Assembly (NCBI RefSeq): GCF_000423545.1
Contig: NZ_AUIE01000001.1
Location: 124,001 to 188,000 of the forward strand
Length of the DNA stretch: 64,000 nt
Origin: Metapseudomonas resinovorans DSM 21078
GTDB lineage: Bacteria; Pseudomonadota; Gammaproteobacteria; Pseudomonadales; Pseudomonadaceae
Reading direction: 5' to 3'
The notes under the pieces were generated by a model that saw nothing but the letters and a program-made list of their open reading frames with translations, had not been told where the DNA came from and ran no database searches. The translations under genes and the position numbers were made by a program. Of the stretch, positions 10,106-26,743 are shown one piece after another. How positions within the stretch are numbered: the first letter of the stretch is position 1; the number at the start of each line of letters is the position of its first letter.

Positions 10106-11218
10106 ATGCAACGTATTGACCACGAGCTGCCCTGGGGATGCCTGGGAACCCGCCGCCAACTGACGGTCTTCCGATTCGGCAATGGCGCGCGCAAGGCCTA
10201 CATCCAGGCCTCGCTGCATGCTGATGAGTTGCCGGGCATGCGCGTTGCGGTCGAGCTCAAGCGTCGCCTGCGTGAGCTGGAAGGGCAGGGCCGCCTGAGC
10301 GGTGTGATCGAACTGGTGCCAGTGGCCAACCCCCTGGGGCTTGGCCAGGTGCTCCAGGCGGTCCAGCAGGGTCGCTTCGAGCTGGGCAGCGGCAAGAACT
10401 TCAACCGTGACTTCGCTGACCTGGCCGGCCTGGTGGCCGAGCGCCTGGAAGGTCGTCTGGGTGTCGACGCCACGGCCAACGTGGCGCTGATTCGCCAGGC
10501 CATGGGCGAGGCACTGGCCGCACTGCCCCCGGCCGGTTCCGAGCTGGCGGGCATGCAGCGTTTGCTGTTGCGGCATGCCTGCGATGCCGACCTGGTGCTG
10601 GACCTGCATTGCGACTTCGAGGCGGCGGTGCATCTGTACTGCCTGCCTCAGCACTGGTCAGGGTTGCGTCCGCTGGCGGCGCGCCTGGAGGCCGGTGCGG
10701 TGTTGACGGCCGAAGATTCCGGTGGCAGCTCTTTCGATGAATCCTGTTCGCTGCCCTGGCTGCGCCTGGCCCAGCGCTTCCCCGAAGCGTCGATTCCTCC
10801 GGCCTGCATGGCGACGACCGTTGAGCTTGGCAGCATGGCCGATACCGACAAGCCGCTGGCCGAAGCGCGCGCCGAAGCCATCCTGGCCTTCCTCGCCGAC
10901 CAGGGTCTGATCACTGGTGACTGGCCGGTGGCGCCCGAGGCCTGCTGCGAGGCCACGCCTTTCGAGGGCGCCGAGTACCTCTACCCGCCGCATTCCGGCG
11001 TGGTGAGCTTCCTGCAGCCCGCTGGCGCGAAGGTCAAGGCGGGTGAGCCGCTGTTCGAGGTGATCGATCCACTTGAAGACCGCCACGCTGTGGTTTGCGC
11101 CTCGGTCGACGGCGTGCTGTTCGCGCGTGAGCGGATGCGTTTCGCGCAACCTGGACTGTGGCTGGCCAAGGTGGCCGGCCGTGAACCCATTCGTCAGGGA
11201 CGCCTGCTGAGCGACTGA
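10106..11218 (+). CDS. aotO: AotO, succinylglutamate desuccinylase/aspartoacylase-family protein
   Basis: A 370-residue zinc carboxypeptidase-like protein of the AstE/AspA family. The zinc motif 'HADE' (His38, Glu41) and a second 'DLHCDFE' segment at about residues 170-176 are intact. The C-terminal ~70 residues resemble a biotinyl/lipoyl-like beta domain ('[20 protein letters not shown]'), as in other members. It is embedded between permease and ATPase genes of the arginine importer. In P. aeruginosa the orthologue is reported dispensable for transport, and its substrate is unknown to me. It could hydrolyse an acylated amino acid brought in or made nearby. Confidence 0.85.
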   Translation: MQRIDHELPWGCLGTRRQLTVFRFGNGARKAYIQASLHADELPGMRVAVELKRRLRELEGQGRLSGVIELVPVANPLGLGQVLQAVQQGRFELGSGKNFNRDFADLAGLVAERLEGRLGVDATANVALIRQAMGEALAALPPAGSELAGMQRLLLRHACDADLVLDLHCDFEAAVHLYCLPQHWSGLRPLAARLEAGAVLTAEDSGGSSFDESCSLPWLRLAQRFPEASIPPACMATTVELGSMADTDKPLAEARAEAILAFLADQGLITGDWPVAPEACCEATPFEGAEYLYPPHSGVVSFLQPAGAKVKAGEPLFEVIDPLEDRHAVVCASVDGVLFARERMRFAQPGLWLAKVAGREPIRQGRLLSD

Positions 11219-11237
11219 GCCAAACGAGACCGAAACC

Positions 11238-12002
<765 letters not shown>

Positions 12003-12007
12003 GCTCC

Positions 12008-12035
12008 GTCGCGGCGGCCCCAGGGCCGCCGCGAC
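12008..12035. other. Stable hairpin between aotP and argR
   Basis: GTCGCGGCGGCC (12008-12019) pairs perfectly with GGCCGCCGCGAC (12024-12035) around a four-base loop. No T-run follows, so it is more likely an mRNA-stabilising or processing element than a terminator; argR is probably read through. Confidence 0.55.
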
Positions 12036-12098
12036 GCATTCGAAACCTGTCCTTGTCTTGTCCCTTTCCTTTTACCGGGGTCTGCTAAGCTGCCTGCC

Positions 12099-13085
12099 AT
12101 GACTGCCCATCGAATCGCTTTTCTCCTCTGGCCCGGTACCAAGGCGCTGACTCTGGCGCTGGCTGAGGAAGCTCTGCGCGTTGCCCAGCGACTGCATCCG
12201 GAAGTGGTTTACGAGATGTCCTTCTTGCAGGCCGAACCGGCTGCCGAAGCGGCGTGGCGCCTGCCCGGCGAAGCCTGGACCGGCAAGCTGGAGGGTCTGC
12301 AGCGCCTGTTCCTGTTGGCCGACGAACCGCCGGCGCAGATGTCGCCAGCGCTGTCGGCGGCCATCAAGCATGCGGTACGTGCCGGCTGCGTGATTGGCGG
12401 CCTGTCCGCGGGTGTCTATCCATTGGCGCAACTGGGCCTGCTGGATGGCTATCGCGCAGCAGTGCACTGGCGCTGGCAGGATGATTTCGCCGAGCGCTTC
12501 CCCAAGGTGATCGCCACCAGCCATCTGTTCGACTGGGATCGTGATCGTCTTACTGCCTGCGGTGGTCTGGCGGTACTCGACCTGCTGCTGGCAGTGCTGG
12601 CCCGTGACCATGGTGCCGAATTGGCTGGGGCAGTATCCGAAGAGCTGGTAGTCGAGCGCATCCGCGAAGGCGGCGAACGGCAGCGCATTCCTCTGCAGAA
12701 TCGTCTGGGTTCCAGCCACCCGAAGCTGACCCAGGCCGTGCTGCTGATGGAGGCCAATATCGAAGAGCCGCTGACCACCGACGAGATTGCCCAGCATGTC
12801 TGCGTGTCCCGTCGTCAGTTGGAGCGGATCTTCAAGCAGTACCTCAATCGTGTACCCAGCCAGTACTACCTGGAGCTGCGCCTGAACAAGGCACGCCAGA
12901 TGCTGATGCAAACCAGCAAGTCGATCATCCAGATCGGTCTGTCCTGCGGCTTCTCCTCCGGTCCGCATTTCTCCAGCGCTTACCGCAACTTCTTCGGCGT
13001 CACCCCTCGCGAAGACCGCAACCAGCGTCGTGGTTCCAGCCCCTTCGACACCCAGCAGCCGGTCGCAGTGGCCGAGCGCGGCTGA
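12099..13085 (+). CDS. argR: Arginine regulator ArgR (AraC family)
   Basis: This 328-residue regulator has an N-terminal DJ-1/PfpI-like (glutamine amidotransferase-like) domain of about 200 residues and a C-terminal AraC helix-turn-helix pair ('LTTDEIAQHVCVSRRQLERI' and 'SIIQIGLSCGFSSGPHFSSA'). That is the pseudomonad ArgR design, unrelated to enterobacterial ArgR. It activates aot and aru operons with arginine and represses arginine synthesis. It lies at the end of the aot operon, 96 bases after aotP, and TGTCGC-N8-AA sites occur before aotJ and aruC. Confidence 0.93.
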   Translation: MTAHRIAFLLWPGTKALTLALAEEALRVAQRLHPEVVYEMSFLQAEPAAEAAWRLPGEAWTGKLEGLQRLFLLADEPPAQMSPALSAAIKHAVRAGCVIGGLSAGVYPLAQLGLLDGYRAAVHWRWQDDFAERFPKVIATSHLFDWDRDRLTACGGLAVLDLLLAVLARDHGAELAGAVSEELVVERIREGGERQRIPLQNRLGSSHPKLTQAVLLMEANIEEPLTTDEIAQHVCVSRRQLERIFKQYLNRVPSQYYLELRLNKARQMLMQTSKSIIQIGLSCGFSSGPHFSSAYRNFFGVTPREDRNQRRGSSPFDTQQPVAVAERG

Positions 13086-13104
13086 TCCCTCACCGCACTT
13101 CTCT

Positions 13105-13126
13105 TGTAGGGGCGAATGCATTCGCC
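13105..13126 (-). repeat. Short GGGGCGAAT-type repeat, copy 1
   Basis: This 22-base unit matches the reverse complement of the repeats at 42319-42340 and 55549-55570 at 19 of 22 positions. It contains a self-complementary GGCGAATGCATTCGCC. It resembles the short REP units scattered in Pseudomonas intergenic regions. Confidence 0.55.
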
Positions 13127-13246
13127 AGGCGGGCCGCAGGCCAGCCTTTCGGGATTCCATGGGGCAGCTGCGCTGCCCTTGGCGAATAGGTTGGCTATGT
13201 CTGCGTTAGCTGTTGCGAGAGATTTACCATTGGGCCAGGAGCCTTG

Positions 13247-13301
13247 TAGGAGCTGGCTTGCCAGCGAAGCGGGGCCATTCGCTGGCAAGCCAGCTCCTAC
13301 G
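13247..13301. repeat. REP palindrome (GTAGGAGCTGGCTTGCCAGC family)
   Basis: Two perfectly complementary 23-base arms (13247-13269 and 13279-13301) flank a nine-base loop. The arm begins GTAGGAGCTGGCTTGCCAGC, typical of Pseudomonas REP elements. A related copy lies inside hrpA at 63920-63984. It could act as an argR transcript terminator or stabiliser, or simply be a mobile palindrome. Confidence 0.8.
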
Positions 13302-13473
13302 GGCAATGCATCTGCTTGCAACACGTACTGCAGACGGATCCAACAAATTCACCCCCACAGATATTCCAATCCCTTCGAGCATCAATACCCATCAGTCACC
13401 CTGTGGAGAAAATTTCCCTGCGGGTGCGTAGCAGCGGCGATCAGCGTTTAAACTGCGCCTTCCCGACGCTTTC

Positions 13474-13489
13474 TGTCGCATTTCCATAA
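13474..13489 (+). promoter_or_regulatory. ArgR half-site 1 before aruC
   Basis: TGTCGCATTTCCATAA is an exact TGTCGC-N8-AA match, 115 bases before the aruC start codon. It is in direct orientation with the second site. Confidence 0.6.
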
Positions 13490-13519
13490 GCGCCGGTTTT
13501 CGCGGGGTTGGTGCTGTAA

Positions 13520-14824
<1,305 letters not shown>

Positions 14825-14976
14825 GCCTCTGCTGGACGCGGCGCAGGGAAGCGCTGCGCTGCGATCCCAGGGATGGAACAGATTCATGCGTGAGCGCGGG
14901 CCATAGGGGCCCGGCTTTCCTCCGAATGGAACCACTGGTTCGTTCGGGGTTTTCAACAAGAAAAGGAGTGACCCCC

Positions 14977-15993
14977 ATGTTGGTGATGCGCCCCGCGCAA
15001 ATGGCCGATCTCGCTGAAGTCCAGCGCCTGGCCGCGGACAGCCCCGTGGGTGTCACTTCGCTGCCGGATGACGCCCAGGTGCTGGGCGAGAAGATTGCCG
15101 CGTCCGAGGCTTCCTTCTCTGCCGAGGTGAGCTTCAACGGCGAGGAGAGCTATTTCTTCGTCCTTGAGGACAGCAAGACTGGCCGTCTGGCAGGTTGCTC
15201 GGCGATCGTCGCCTCGGCCGGATTTTCCGAACCCTTCTACAGCTTCCGTAACGAGACTTTCGTGCATGCCTCTCGTTCGCTGTCGATCCACAACAAGATC
15301 CATGTCCTGTCGCTCTGCCATGACCTCACCGGCAACAGCCTGCTGACCAGTTTCTACGTCGAGCGCGACCTGGTGAACACTTCCGTTGCCGAACTCAACT
15401 CCCGCGGTCGTCTGCTGTTCATGGCAAGCAACCCGGAGCGCTTCGCCGACGCGGTGGTGGTGGAGATCGTCGGCTACAGCGACGAGCACGGCGAGTCGCC
15501 GTTCTGGGATGCGGTGGGGCGTAATTTCTTCGACCTCAACTACACCGAGGCCGAGCGCCTGTCCGGCCTGAAGAGTCGTACCTTCCTCGCCGAGCTGATG
15601 CCGCACTACCCGATCTATGTGCCGCTGCTGCCGGATGAAGCCCAGGAATCCATGGGGCAGGTGCATCCGCGTGCGCAGATCACCTTCGACATTCTGATGC
15701 GCGAAGGCTTCGAGACCGACAACTACATCGACATCTTCGACGGTGGTCCGACCCTTCACGCCCGCACTTCGAGCATCCGCTCCATCGCCCAGAGCCGCAT
15801 GGTGCCGGTGAAGCTGGGTGACCAGGGCAAGGGTGGCCGCCAGTACCTGGTGTGCAACGGCCAGCTGCAGGATTTCCGTGCGATCGTCGCCGAACTCGAC
15901 TGGGTGCCCGGCAAACCTGTGGTGCTTGGCGAAGAAGCCGCCGAAGCCTTGGGGGTTGGCGAAGGCGCCAGCGTTCGACTGATTGCCGTTTGA
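14977..15993 (+). CDS. aruF: Arginine N-succinyltransferase, subunit AruF
   Basis: This 338-residue member of the AstA family carries the GNAT-like fold. With AruG it transfers succinyl from succinyl-CoA to the alpha-amino group of arginine (or ornithine), the first step of the pathway. ATG 14977 is chosen because AAGGAG lies eight bases ahead; an in-frame upstream start at 14890 would add a non-conserved leader. It is clearly paralogous to AruG: compare 'SDEHGESPFWDAVGRNFF' here with 'SDEHGVSPFWESLGRHFF' there. Confidence 0.95.
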   Translation: MLVMRPAQMADLAEVQRLAADSPVGVTSLPDDAQVLGEKIAASEASFSAEVSFNGEESYFFVLEDSKTGRLAGCSAIVASAGFSEPFYSFRNETFVHASRSLSIHNKIHVLSLCHDLTGNSLLTSFYVERDLVNTSVAELNSRGRLLFMASNPERFADAVVVEIVGYSDEHGESPFWDAVGRNFFDLNYTEAERLSGLKSRTFLAELMPHYPIYVPLLPDEAQESMGQVHPRAQITFDILMREGFETDNYIDIFDGGPTLHARTSSIRSIAQSRMVPVKLGDQGKGGRQYLVCNGQLQDFRAIVAELDWVPGKPVVLGEEAAEALGVGEGASVRLIAV

Positions 15994-16002
15994 GTCTTAG
16001 AC

Positions 16003-16023
16003 CCTCCTCCCGTCGGGAGGAGG
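16003..16023. other. Hairpin between aruF and aruG
   Basis: CCTCCTCC and GGAGGAGG form a compact stem-loop directly after aruF, with no T-run. It is probably an mRNA stability element inside the operon. Confidence 0.45.
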
Positions 16024-16108
16024 TGGCCCCTGGTTGGGCCGGATGAGAGCACCGCTCTCTCCCTGGCTTTCTTCCCGGACGGAAGGAAGCGCAATTTCTG
16101 GAGGCACT

Positions 16109-17131
16109 ATGATCGTTCGTCCCGTACGCAGCGCCGATTTACCGGCCCTGATCGACCTGGCGCGCAGCACTGGCGCAGGCCTGACCACGCTGCCGGCCAA
16201 TGAAGAGCGCCTGGCGCATCGAGTCGGCTGGGCGGAGAAGGCATTCCATGGCGAGGCCGAGCGCGCCGATGCGGACTACCTGTTCGTCCTCGAAGACGAC
16301 GATGGCACCGTTATTGGCATTTCCGCCGTGGCCGGCGCCGTGGGCTTGCGTGAGCCCTGGTACAACTACCGGGTCGGCCTGACCGTCAGCGCCTCCCAGG
16401 AGCTGAATATCCACCGCCAGATTCCCACGCTGTTCCTGGCCAATGACCTGACTGGCAACTCCGAGCTCTGCTCGCTTTTCCTCCATTCCGGTCATCGCAC
16501 GGGGTTGAACGGCCGGCTGCTGTCCAAGGCGCGCTTCCTGTTCATCGCCGAGTTCCCGGAGCTGTTCGGTGACAAGGTGATTGCCGAGATGCGCGGCATG
16601 TCCGACGAGCACGGTGTTTCCCCGTTCTGGGAAAGCCTCGGGCGGCACTTCTTCAAGATGGAGTTCTCCCGCGCCGACTACCTTACCGGCGTGGGCAACA
16701 AGGCCTTCATCGCCGAACTGATGCCCAGGTTCCCGCTCTACACCTGCTTCCTGTCTGAAGCGGCGCGCAACATTATCGGCCGCGTGCACACCGATACCGA
16801 ACCCGCGCTGGCCATGCTCAAGAGCGAGGGCTTCAGCTATCAGGGCTACGTCGACATTTTCGACGCCGGTCCGGCCATCGAGTGCGAGACCGCGAAGATT
16901 CGCGCCGTGCGCGATAGCCAGAACCTGGTGCTGGCTGTTGGCACGCCGGGCGACGACGCTACGCCTTTCCTGATCCATAACCGCAAGCGCGAAGACTGCC
17001 GCATCACTGCCGCGCCCGCCCGTCTGGCCGCCGGTACCCTGGTGGTGGATGCGCTGACCGCCAAGCGCCTGAAACTCTCCGCCGGCGCCTCGGTTCGCGC
17101 CGTGCCGCTGTCGGCCAAGGAGTCCGTATAA
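16109..17131 (+). CDS. aruG: Arginine N-succinyltransferase, subunit AruG
   Basis: This second AstA-type subunit, 340 residues, completes the AruFG heteromer that pseudomonads use in place of a single AstA. It starts at ATG 16109 behind TGGAGG; the in-frame start at 16034 lacks a ribosome-binding site. 'LANDLTGNSELCSLFL' and 'AELMPRFPLYTCFL' match the corresponding AruF segments. Its stop codon directly abuts the aruD start. Confidence 0.95.
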   Translation: MIVRPVRSADLPALIDLARSTGAGLTTLPANEERLAHRVGWAEKAFHGEAERADADYLFVLEDDDGTVIGISAVAGAVGLREPWYNYRVGLTVSASQELNIHRQIPTLFLANDLTGNSELCSLFLHSGHRTGLNGRLLSKARFLFIAEFPELFGDKVIAEMRGMSDEHGVSPFWESLGRHFFKMEFSRADYLTGVGNKAFIAELMPRFPLYTCFLSEAARNIIGRVHTDTEPALAMLKSEGFSYQGYVDIFDAGPAIECETAKIRAVRDSQNLVLAVGTPGDDATPFLIHNRKREDCRITAAPARLAAGTLVVDALTAKRLKLSAGASVRAVPLSAKESV

Positions 17132-19938
<2,807 letters not shown>

Positions 19939-19948
19939 GAAACCTGAA

Positions 19949-20239
19949 ATGTCCGATGCCCTGCAACTTATCCTCGAAGATACCGACGGCACCCAGCTCG
20001 AAACCTCCTGCACCCGTTTCGCCGTTATCTGGCAGGGCAAGGAAGTCTGGATCCAGCAGGCCGGCAACGGTCAGCTTCTTATTGGCGTAGATGTGGAGGA
20101 AGGTGACACCGAGTACGCCAACCTGCTGCTGCGCCCGCTGGCTACCAACCTGGTCAGCCTGCAACTGGAAATGGAACCGGCCGACGCCGACGCTGACGAC
20201 GACCATGTCCATGGTCCCGACTGCGATCACGATCATTGA
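19949..20239 (+). CDS. Small conserved acidic protein with His/Asp-rich tail, unknown function
   Basis: A 96-residue protein sits between aruB and aruE, ten bases after aruB and nine before aruE, so it is co-transcribed. I recall a counterpart in the same place in P. aeruginosa (PA0900), labelled in some genomes as 'topoisomerase II', which the sequence does not support. It has a mixed beta-like body and an acidic C-terminus ending 'DDDHVHGPDCDHDH', a plausible divalent-metal-binding tail. Since AruE is a zinc hydrolase, a metal-delivery or assembly role is conceivable, but that is speculation. Confidence 0.8.
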   Translation: MSDALQLILEDTDGTQLETSCTRFAVIWQGKEVWIQQAGNGQLLIGVDVEEGDTEYANLLLRPLATNLVSLQLEMEPADADADDDHVHGPDCDHDH

Positions 20240-20248
20240 GGTAACAGG

Positions 20249-21247
20249 ATGCTAGCCCTCGGAAAACTGCTCGAATTGACCCTCGCCGGCCGTGAGCCGA
20301 CCGAGAAGATCCAGCTGACATCCGGGGGCGTGCGCCTGCACTGGTTGGGCGAGGGGGCGCTGGACGTCACCCCGCCAGCCGCCGAAGACAGTGGGCTGGA
20401 CCTGCTGCTTTCGGCAGGGGTGCATGGTAACGAGACCGCCCCGATCGAACTGCTGGACCGCCTGGTCCAGTCCATCGCACGCGGCCAGCTCAAGCCGCGC
20501 GCACGTATACTTTTCCTGCTGGGCAACCCCGAGGCCATCCGTCGTGGCGAGCGCTTCGTCGAGCAGGATGTCAACCGTCTGTTCAATGGCCGCCATGCCG
20601 AATCCAGTGGCTTCGAAGCCATGCGTGCCGGAGAACTGGAGCGATACGCTGCTGCGTTCTTCAGCAAGCCTGACCGCGACCGCCTGCACTACGATCTGCA
20701 CACCGCCATCCGTGGCTCCAAGATCGAGCAGTTCGCGCTGTACCCCTATGTCGAGGGCCGCGAGCATTCGCGCCAGGAACTGGCCCGCCTGCGCGACGCC
20801 GGGATAGACGCGGTGCTGCTGCAGAACAAGACCGGTATCACCTTCAGTTCCTACACCTACGCGTGCCTGGGGGCCGAAGCCTTTACCCTGGAGCTGGGCA
20901 AGGCGAGGCCTTTCGGTAGCAACGAGGAGGTCAACCTCGATCGTCTGGAGGCTCGCCTGCGTTCGATCGTCGAAGGCTGCGAGCCGGCCACTGACGGAGA
21001 AAGCCTGGATGGCTTGCAGCTGTTCTCGGTATCCCGGGAGATCATCAAGCACAGCGAGTCCTTCCGGTTGCACCTGGCACCGGACATCGAGAACTTCAGC
21101 GAGCTGCCCGTGGGCTATCTGCTGGCGGAAGATATCGCCGGTACCCGCTGGGTGGTGGAAGAGCAGGGCGCGCGGATTATCTTCCCCAATCCCAAGGTGA
21201 AGAACGGTCTGCGGGCGGGCATCCTGATCGTGCCGGCCGACGTCTGA
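20249..21247 (+). CDS. aruE: Succinylglutamate desuccinylase
   Basis: The last step of the pathway: succinylglutamate is hydrolysed to succinate and glutamate. This zinc-dependent AstE-family enzyme has 332 residues. Zinc ligands are visible as His59 and Glu62 in 'GVHGNETAP' and the histidine of '[11 protein letters not shown]' at about 151. A GAGGTAACAGG site precedes the ATG. It is the last gene of the aru cluster; ltaE starts 80 bases later and may have its own promoter. Confidence 0.95.
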   Translation: MLALGKLLELTLAGREPTEKIQLTSGGVRLHWLGEGALDVTPPAAEDSGLDLLLSAGVHGNETAPIELLDRLVQSIARGQLKPRARILFLLGNPEAIRRGERFVEQDVNRLFNGRHAESSGFEAMRAGELERYAAAFFSKPDRDRLHYDLHTAIRGSKIEQFALYPYVEGREHSRQELARLRDAGIDAVLLQNKTGITFSSYTYACLGAEAFTLELGKARPFGSNEEVNLDRLEARLRSIVEGCEPATDGESLDGLQLFSVSREIIKHSESFRLHLAPDIENFSELPVGYLLAEDIAGTRWVVEEQGARIIFPNPKVKNGLRAGILIVPADV

Positions 21248-21327
21248 CGATTCATCCCTTTCTGTACCTGTACCCGCACGGCGCCGGGCTTTAGGATCGG
21301 GCTCTTCGCCCATCCAAGGAGCCCGGC

Positions 21328-22332
21328 ATGAGCCTGATTGATCTGCGTAGCGACACCGTCACCCAACCCACTGCCGGAATGCGCGAGGCCATGCAGCGCG
21401 CCCAGCTGGGCGACGACGTCTATGGCGAAGACCCGACTGTCAATCGCCTGGAAGCCACTCTGGCCGAGCGCCTGGGCTTCGAAGGCGCACTTTTCGTACC
21501 CACGGGCACGATGAGCAACCTGCTGGGGCTGATGGCCCATTGCGAGCGCGGCGACGAATACATCGTCGGCCAGCAGGCGCATACCTATAAGTACGAAGGT
21601 GGTGGCGCCGCCGTGCTGGGTTCTATCCAGCCCCAGCCGATCGATGGCGAGGCCGACGGTAGCCTGGGCCTCGCCAAGGTCGAAGCTGCCATCAAGCAGG
21701 ACGACTTCCACTTCGCCCGCACCCGCCTGCTGGCCCTGGAAAACACCATGCAAGGCAAGGTGCTGCCGCTAGCCTACCTGGCGGCGGCCCGTGAGCTGAC
21801 TCGCCGGCGTGGCCTCGGCCTGCACCTGGATGGCGCCCGGTTGTACAACGCGGCGGTAAAGCTGGGCGTGGACGCCCGTGAGATCACCCGGCACTTCGAC
21901 TCGGTTTCCGTATGTCTGTCCAAGGGCCTGGGGGCGCCGGTGGGGTCGGTGCTGTGCGGCAGCGCGGCCCTGATCGGCAAGGCGCGGCGCCTGCGCAAGA
22001 TGGTCGGCGGTGGCATGCGTCAGGCTGGCCTGCTCGCGGCAGCGGGCCTCTACGCGCTGGACTATCAGGTCGAGCGCCTGGCTGAGGATCACGCGAACGC
22101 CGAGCGTCTGGGCGCTGGGCTGCGGGAGTTCGGTTTTGCCGTAGAACCGGTGCAGACCAACATGGTCTACGTGCAAGTCGGTGATCAGGCCGGCGCATTG
22201 GGCGCGTTCCTTTCCGCTCGCGGTATCCGCGTGAGCCCGGCCGCGCGCCTGCGCCTGGTGACCCACCTGGATGTGCAGGCCGCCGATGTTCCACGTGTGA
22301 TCGAGGCTTTTGCGGCTTTCCAGCAGGCCTGA
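21328..22332 (+). CDS. ltaE: Low-specificity L-threonine aldolase
   Basis: This PLP enzyme of 334 residues cleaves threonine or allo-threonine to glycine and acetaldehyde. The N-terminus '[20 protein letters not shown]' is the family hallmark, and the PLP lysine is Lys199 in '[11 protein letters not shown]'. An AAGGAG site lies ahead of the ATG. It stands between the aru cluster and alaS, as in related pseudomonads (recalled). Confidence 0.93.
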   Translation: MSLIDLRSDTVTQPTAGMREAMQRAQLGDDVYGEDPTVNRLEATLAERLGFEGALFVPTGTMSNLLGLMAHCERGDEYIVGQQAHTYKYEGGGAAVLGSIQPQPIDGEADGSLGLAKVEAAIKQDDFHFARTRLLALENTMQGKVLPLAYLAAARELTRRRGLGLHLDGARLYNAAVKLGVDAREITRHFDSVSVCLSKGLGAPVGSVLCGSAALIGKARRLRKMVGGGMRQAGLLAAAGLYALDYQVERLAEDHANAERLGAGLREFGFAVEPVQTNMVYVQVGDQAGALGAFLSARGIRVSPAARLRLVTHLDVQAADVPRVIEAFAAFQQA

Positions 22333-22399
22333 GTCGGCGGCGCGCATAAATAGCCGCCATCTATCGCACAAAGAGACTATCCCCGTAGCGCAGGGCCGA

Positions 22400-22405
22400 T
22401 ATAAT
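22400..22405 (+). promoter_or_regulatory. Probable -10 box of the alaS promoter
   Basis: A perfect TATAAT followed by a GC-rich discriminator (GCGGCCC), about 190 bases before alaS. The -35 region (near 22376-22382) is weak. The GC-rich discriminator fits growth-rate-controlled translation genes. Confidence 0.5.
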
Positions 22406-22596
22406 GCGGCCCTTTGCCGGTGATTCGTATGTCCGTCGCCAGACGGCTGCGAGTTTCGCGCGCAATGTTGGAAACAGGCGGGAAATGCCGGGATATTCTG
22501 GAAAACCTGCTGCTTTCTCGCCGATTTCCACTTGCCGTCCTTCGCCGATAACGATTTGCACCCGCCGTCGTGGCCGCAGTTTCCGTGGAAGAACCT

Positions 22597-25221
<2,625 letters not shown>

Positions 25222-25321
25222 AGCCCTCCGCCATCGGCCCGCCCCACGCCCGGCGGGCCTTGGCAGTGTTCTGCGTTGATTGTTTAATGGGCGCCCTTCA
25301 CGGGATTAGGCGGCTTTTGAA

Positions 25322-26557
25322 ATGGCTTTGATCGTACAGAAGTTTGGGGGGACCTCGGTCGGCACTGTCGAACGCATCGAACAGGTGGCCGAGAAGGTGA
25401 AGAAGTTCCGCGAAGGCGGCGATGACATCGTGGTCGTGGTTTCCGCCATGAGCGGCGAAACCAACCGCCTGATCGATCTGGCCAAACAGATCAGCGACCA
25501 GCCGGTGCCGCGTGAACTGGATGTGATGGTTTCCACTGGCGAGCAGGTGACCATTGCGCTGCTGGCCATGGCGCTGATCAAGCGCGGTGTACCGGCGGTT
25601 TCCTATACCGGTAACCAGGTGCGCATTCTCACTGACAGTGCCCACAACAAGGCGCGCATCCTGCAGATCGACGACCAGAAGATTCGTGCCGACCTCAAGG
25701 CCGGTCGCGTGGTCGTGGTCGCCGGCTTCCAGGGCGTGGATGAGCACGGCAACATCACTACCCTCGGTCGTGGCGGTTCCGACACCACCGGTGTGGCGTT
25801 GGCTGCGGCGCTGAAGGCCGACGAGTGCCAGATCTACACCGATGTAGATGGTGTCTACACCACCGATCCGCGCGTAGTGCCCCAGGCGCAGCGCCTGGAC
25901 AAGATCACCTTTGAAGAGATGCTGGAAATGGCCAGCCTCGGTTCCAAGGTGCTGCAGATTCGCTCGGTGGAATTCGCCGGCAAATACAATGTCCCGCTGC
26001 GCGTGCTGCACAGCTTCCAGGAGGGTCCGGGCACCCTCATTACCCTTGATGAAGAGGAATCCATGGAACAGCCGATCATCTCCGGCATCGCCTTCAATCG
26101 CGACGAAGCCAAGCTGACCATCCGTGGCGTGCCGGATATCCCCGGCGTGGCCTTCAAGATCCTGGGCCCGATCAGTGCCGCCAACATCGAAGTGGACATG
26201 ATCGTGCAGAACGTGGCGCACGATAACACCACCGATTTCACCTTCACTGTTCATCGCAACGACTACCAGAACGCCCAGCGCGTGCTGGAGCAGACCGCCA
26301 GCGAAATCGGTGCTCGCGAAGTGATCGGCGACACCAAGATCGCCAAGGTCTCCATTGTCGGCGTCGGCATGCGCTCCCACGCTGGCGTTGCCAGTCGCAT
26401 GTTCGAAGCCCTGGCCAAGGAAACCATCAACATCCAGATGATCTCTACCTCGGAAATCAAGGTATCCGTGGTCATCGAGGAAAAATACCTGGAGCTGGCG
26501 GTCCGTGCTTTGCACACCGCATTCGAGCTCGACGCCCCGACTCGACAGGGCGAGTAA
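25322..26557 (+). CDS. lysC: Aspartokinase
   Basis: This 411-residue aspartate kinase phosphorylates aspartate, the first step to lysine, threonine and methionine. The kinase domain starts with 'VQKFGGTSVG' (Lys7), and two ACT domains for feedback control follow from about residue 260. An internal ATG at 26063 (Met248) has GAAGAGGA ahead and begins a stretch (MEQPIISGIAF) equivalent to the beta-subunit start of alpha2-beta2 aspartokinases, so the gene may make two in-frame products. It lies 100 bases after alaS and is followed by a strong terminator. Confidence 0.96.
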   Translation: MALIVQKFGGTSVGTVERIEQVAEKVKKFREGGDDIVVVVSAMSGETNRLIDLAKQISDQPVPRELDVMVSTGEQVTIALLAMALIKRGVPAVSYTGNQVRILTDSAHNKARILQIDDQKIRADLKAGRVVVVAGFQGVDEHGNITTLGRGGSDTTGVALAAALKADECQIYTDVDGVYTTDPRVVPQAQRLDKITFEEMLEMASLGSKVLQIRSVEFAGKYNVPLRVLHSFQEGPGTLITLDEEESMEQPIISGIAFNRDEAKLTIRGVPDIPGVAFKILGPISAANIEVDMIVQNVAHDNTTDFTFTVHRNDYQNAQRVLEQTASEIGAREVIGDTKIAKVSIVGVGMRSHAGVASRMFEALAKETINIQMISTSEIKVSVVIEEKYLELAVRALHTAFELDAPTRQGE

Positions 26558-26567
26558 GGCAATTTTC

Positions 26568-26610
26568 AAAAGGCGCGGCTCACCCCGCGCCTTTTGTCGT
26601 TTTTGGCTGC
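26568..26610 (+). terminator. Intrinsic terminator of lysC
   Basis: AAAAGGCGCGG (26568-26578) pairs with CCGCGCCTTTT (26585-26595), and a further T-run follows at 26600-26604. It is a clear rho-independent terminator. Confidence 0.85.
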
Positions 26611-26617
26611 TACGGCG

Positions 26618-26646
26618 GAGCTTTCCTTTTGCCGGGGCTGGTCAAT
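26618..26646 (+). promoter_or_regulatory. Weak AlgU-like promoter candidate for rsmA
   Basis: GAGCTT (26618-26623) and TCAAT (26642-26646) resemble the GAACTT...TCnAA elements of AlgU (sigma-22), but the 18-base spacer is longer than the usual 16-17. I recall that rsmA has an AlgU-dependent promoter in P. aeruginosa; this is only a candidate. Confidence 0.25.
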
Positions 26647-26743
26647 ACTTGGGTGTAAGCTCCAGCGGCTAAACCGTGCCGGGGCCGTAACCATTTCTTT
26701 TTTGCAGACTGTTGTCCCGAAACGAATCCGTAAGGAGAAAGGA

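Noticed and set aside
10106-11218. AotO as a second succinylglutamate desuccinylase for the aru pathway.
   Set aside because: A complete aruE is present in the aru cluster, and AotO has a different length and context; the same activity is not supported.
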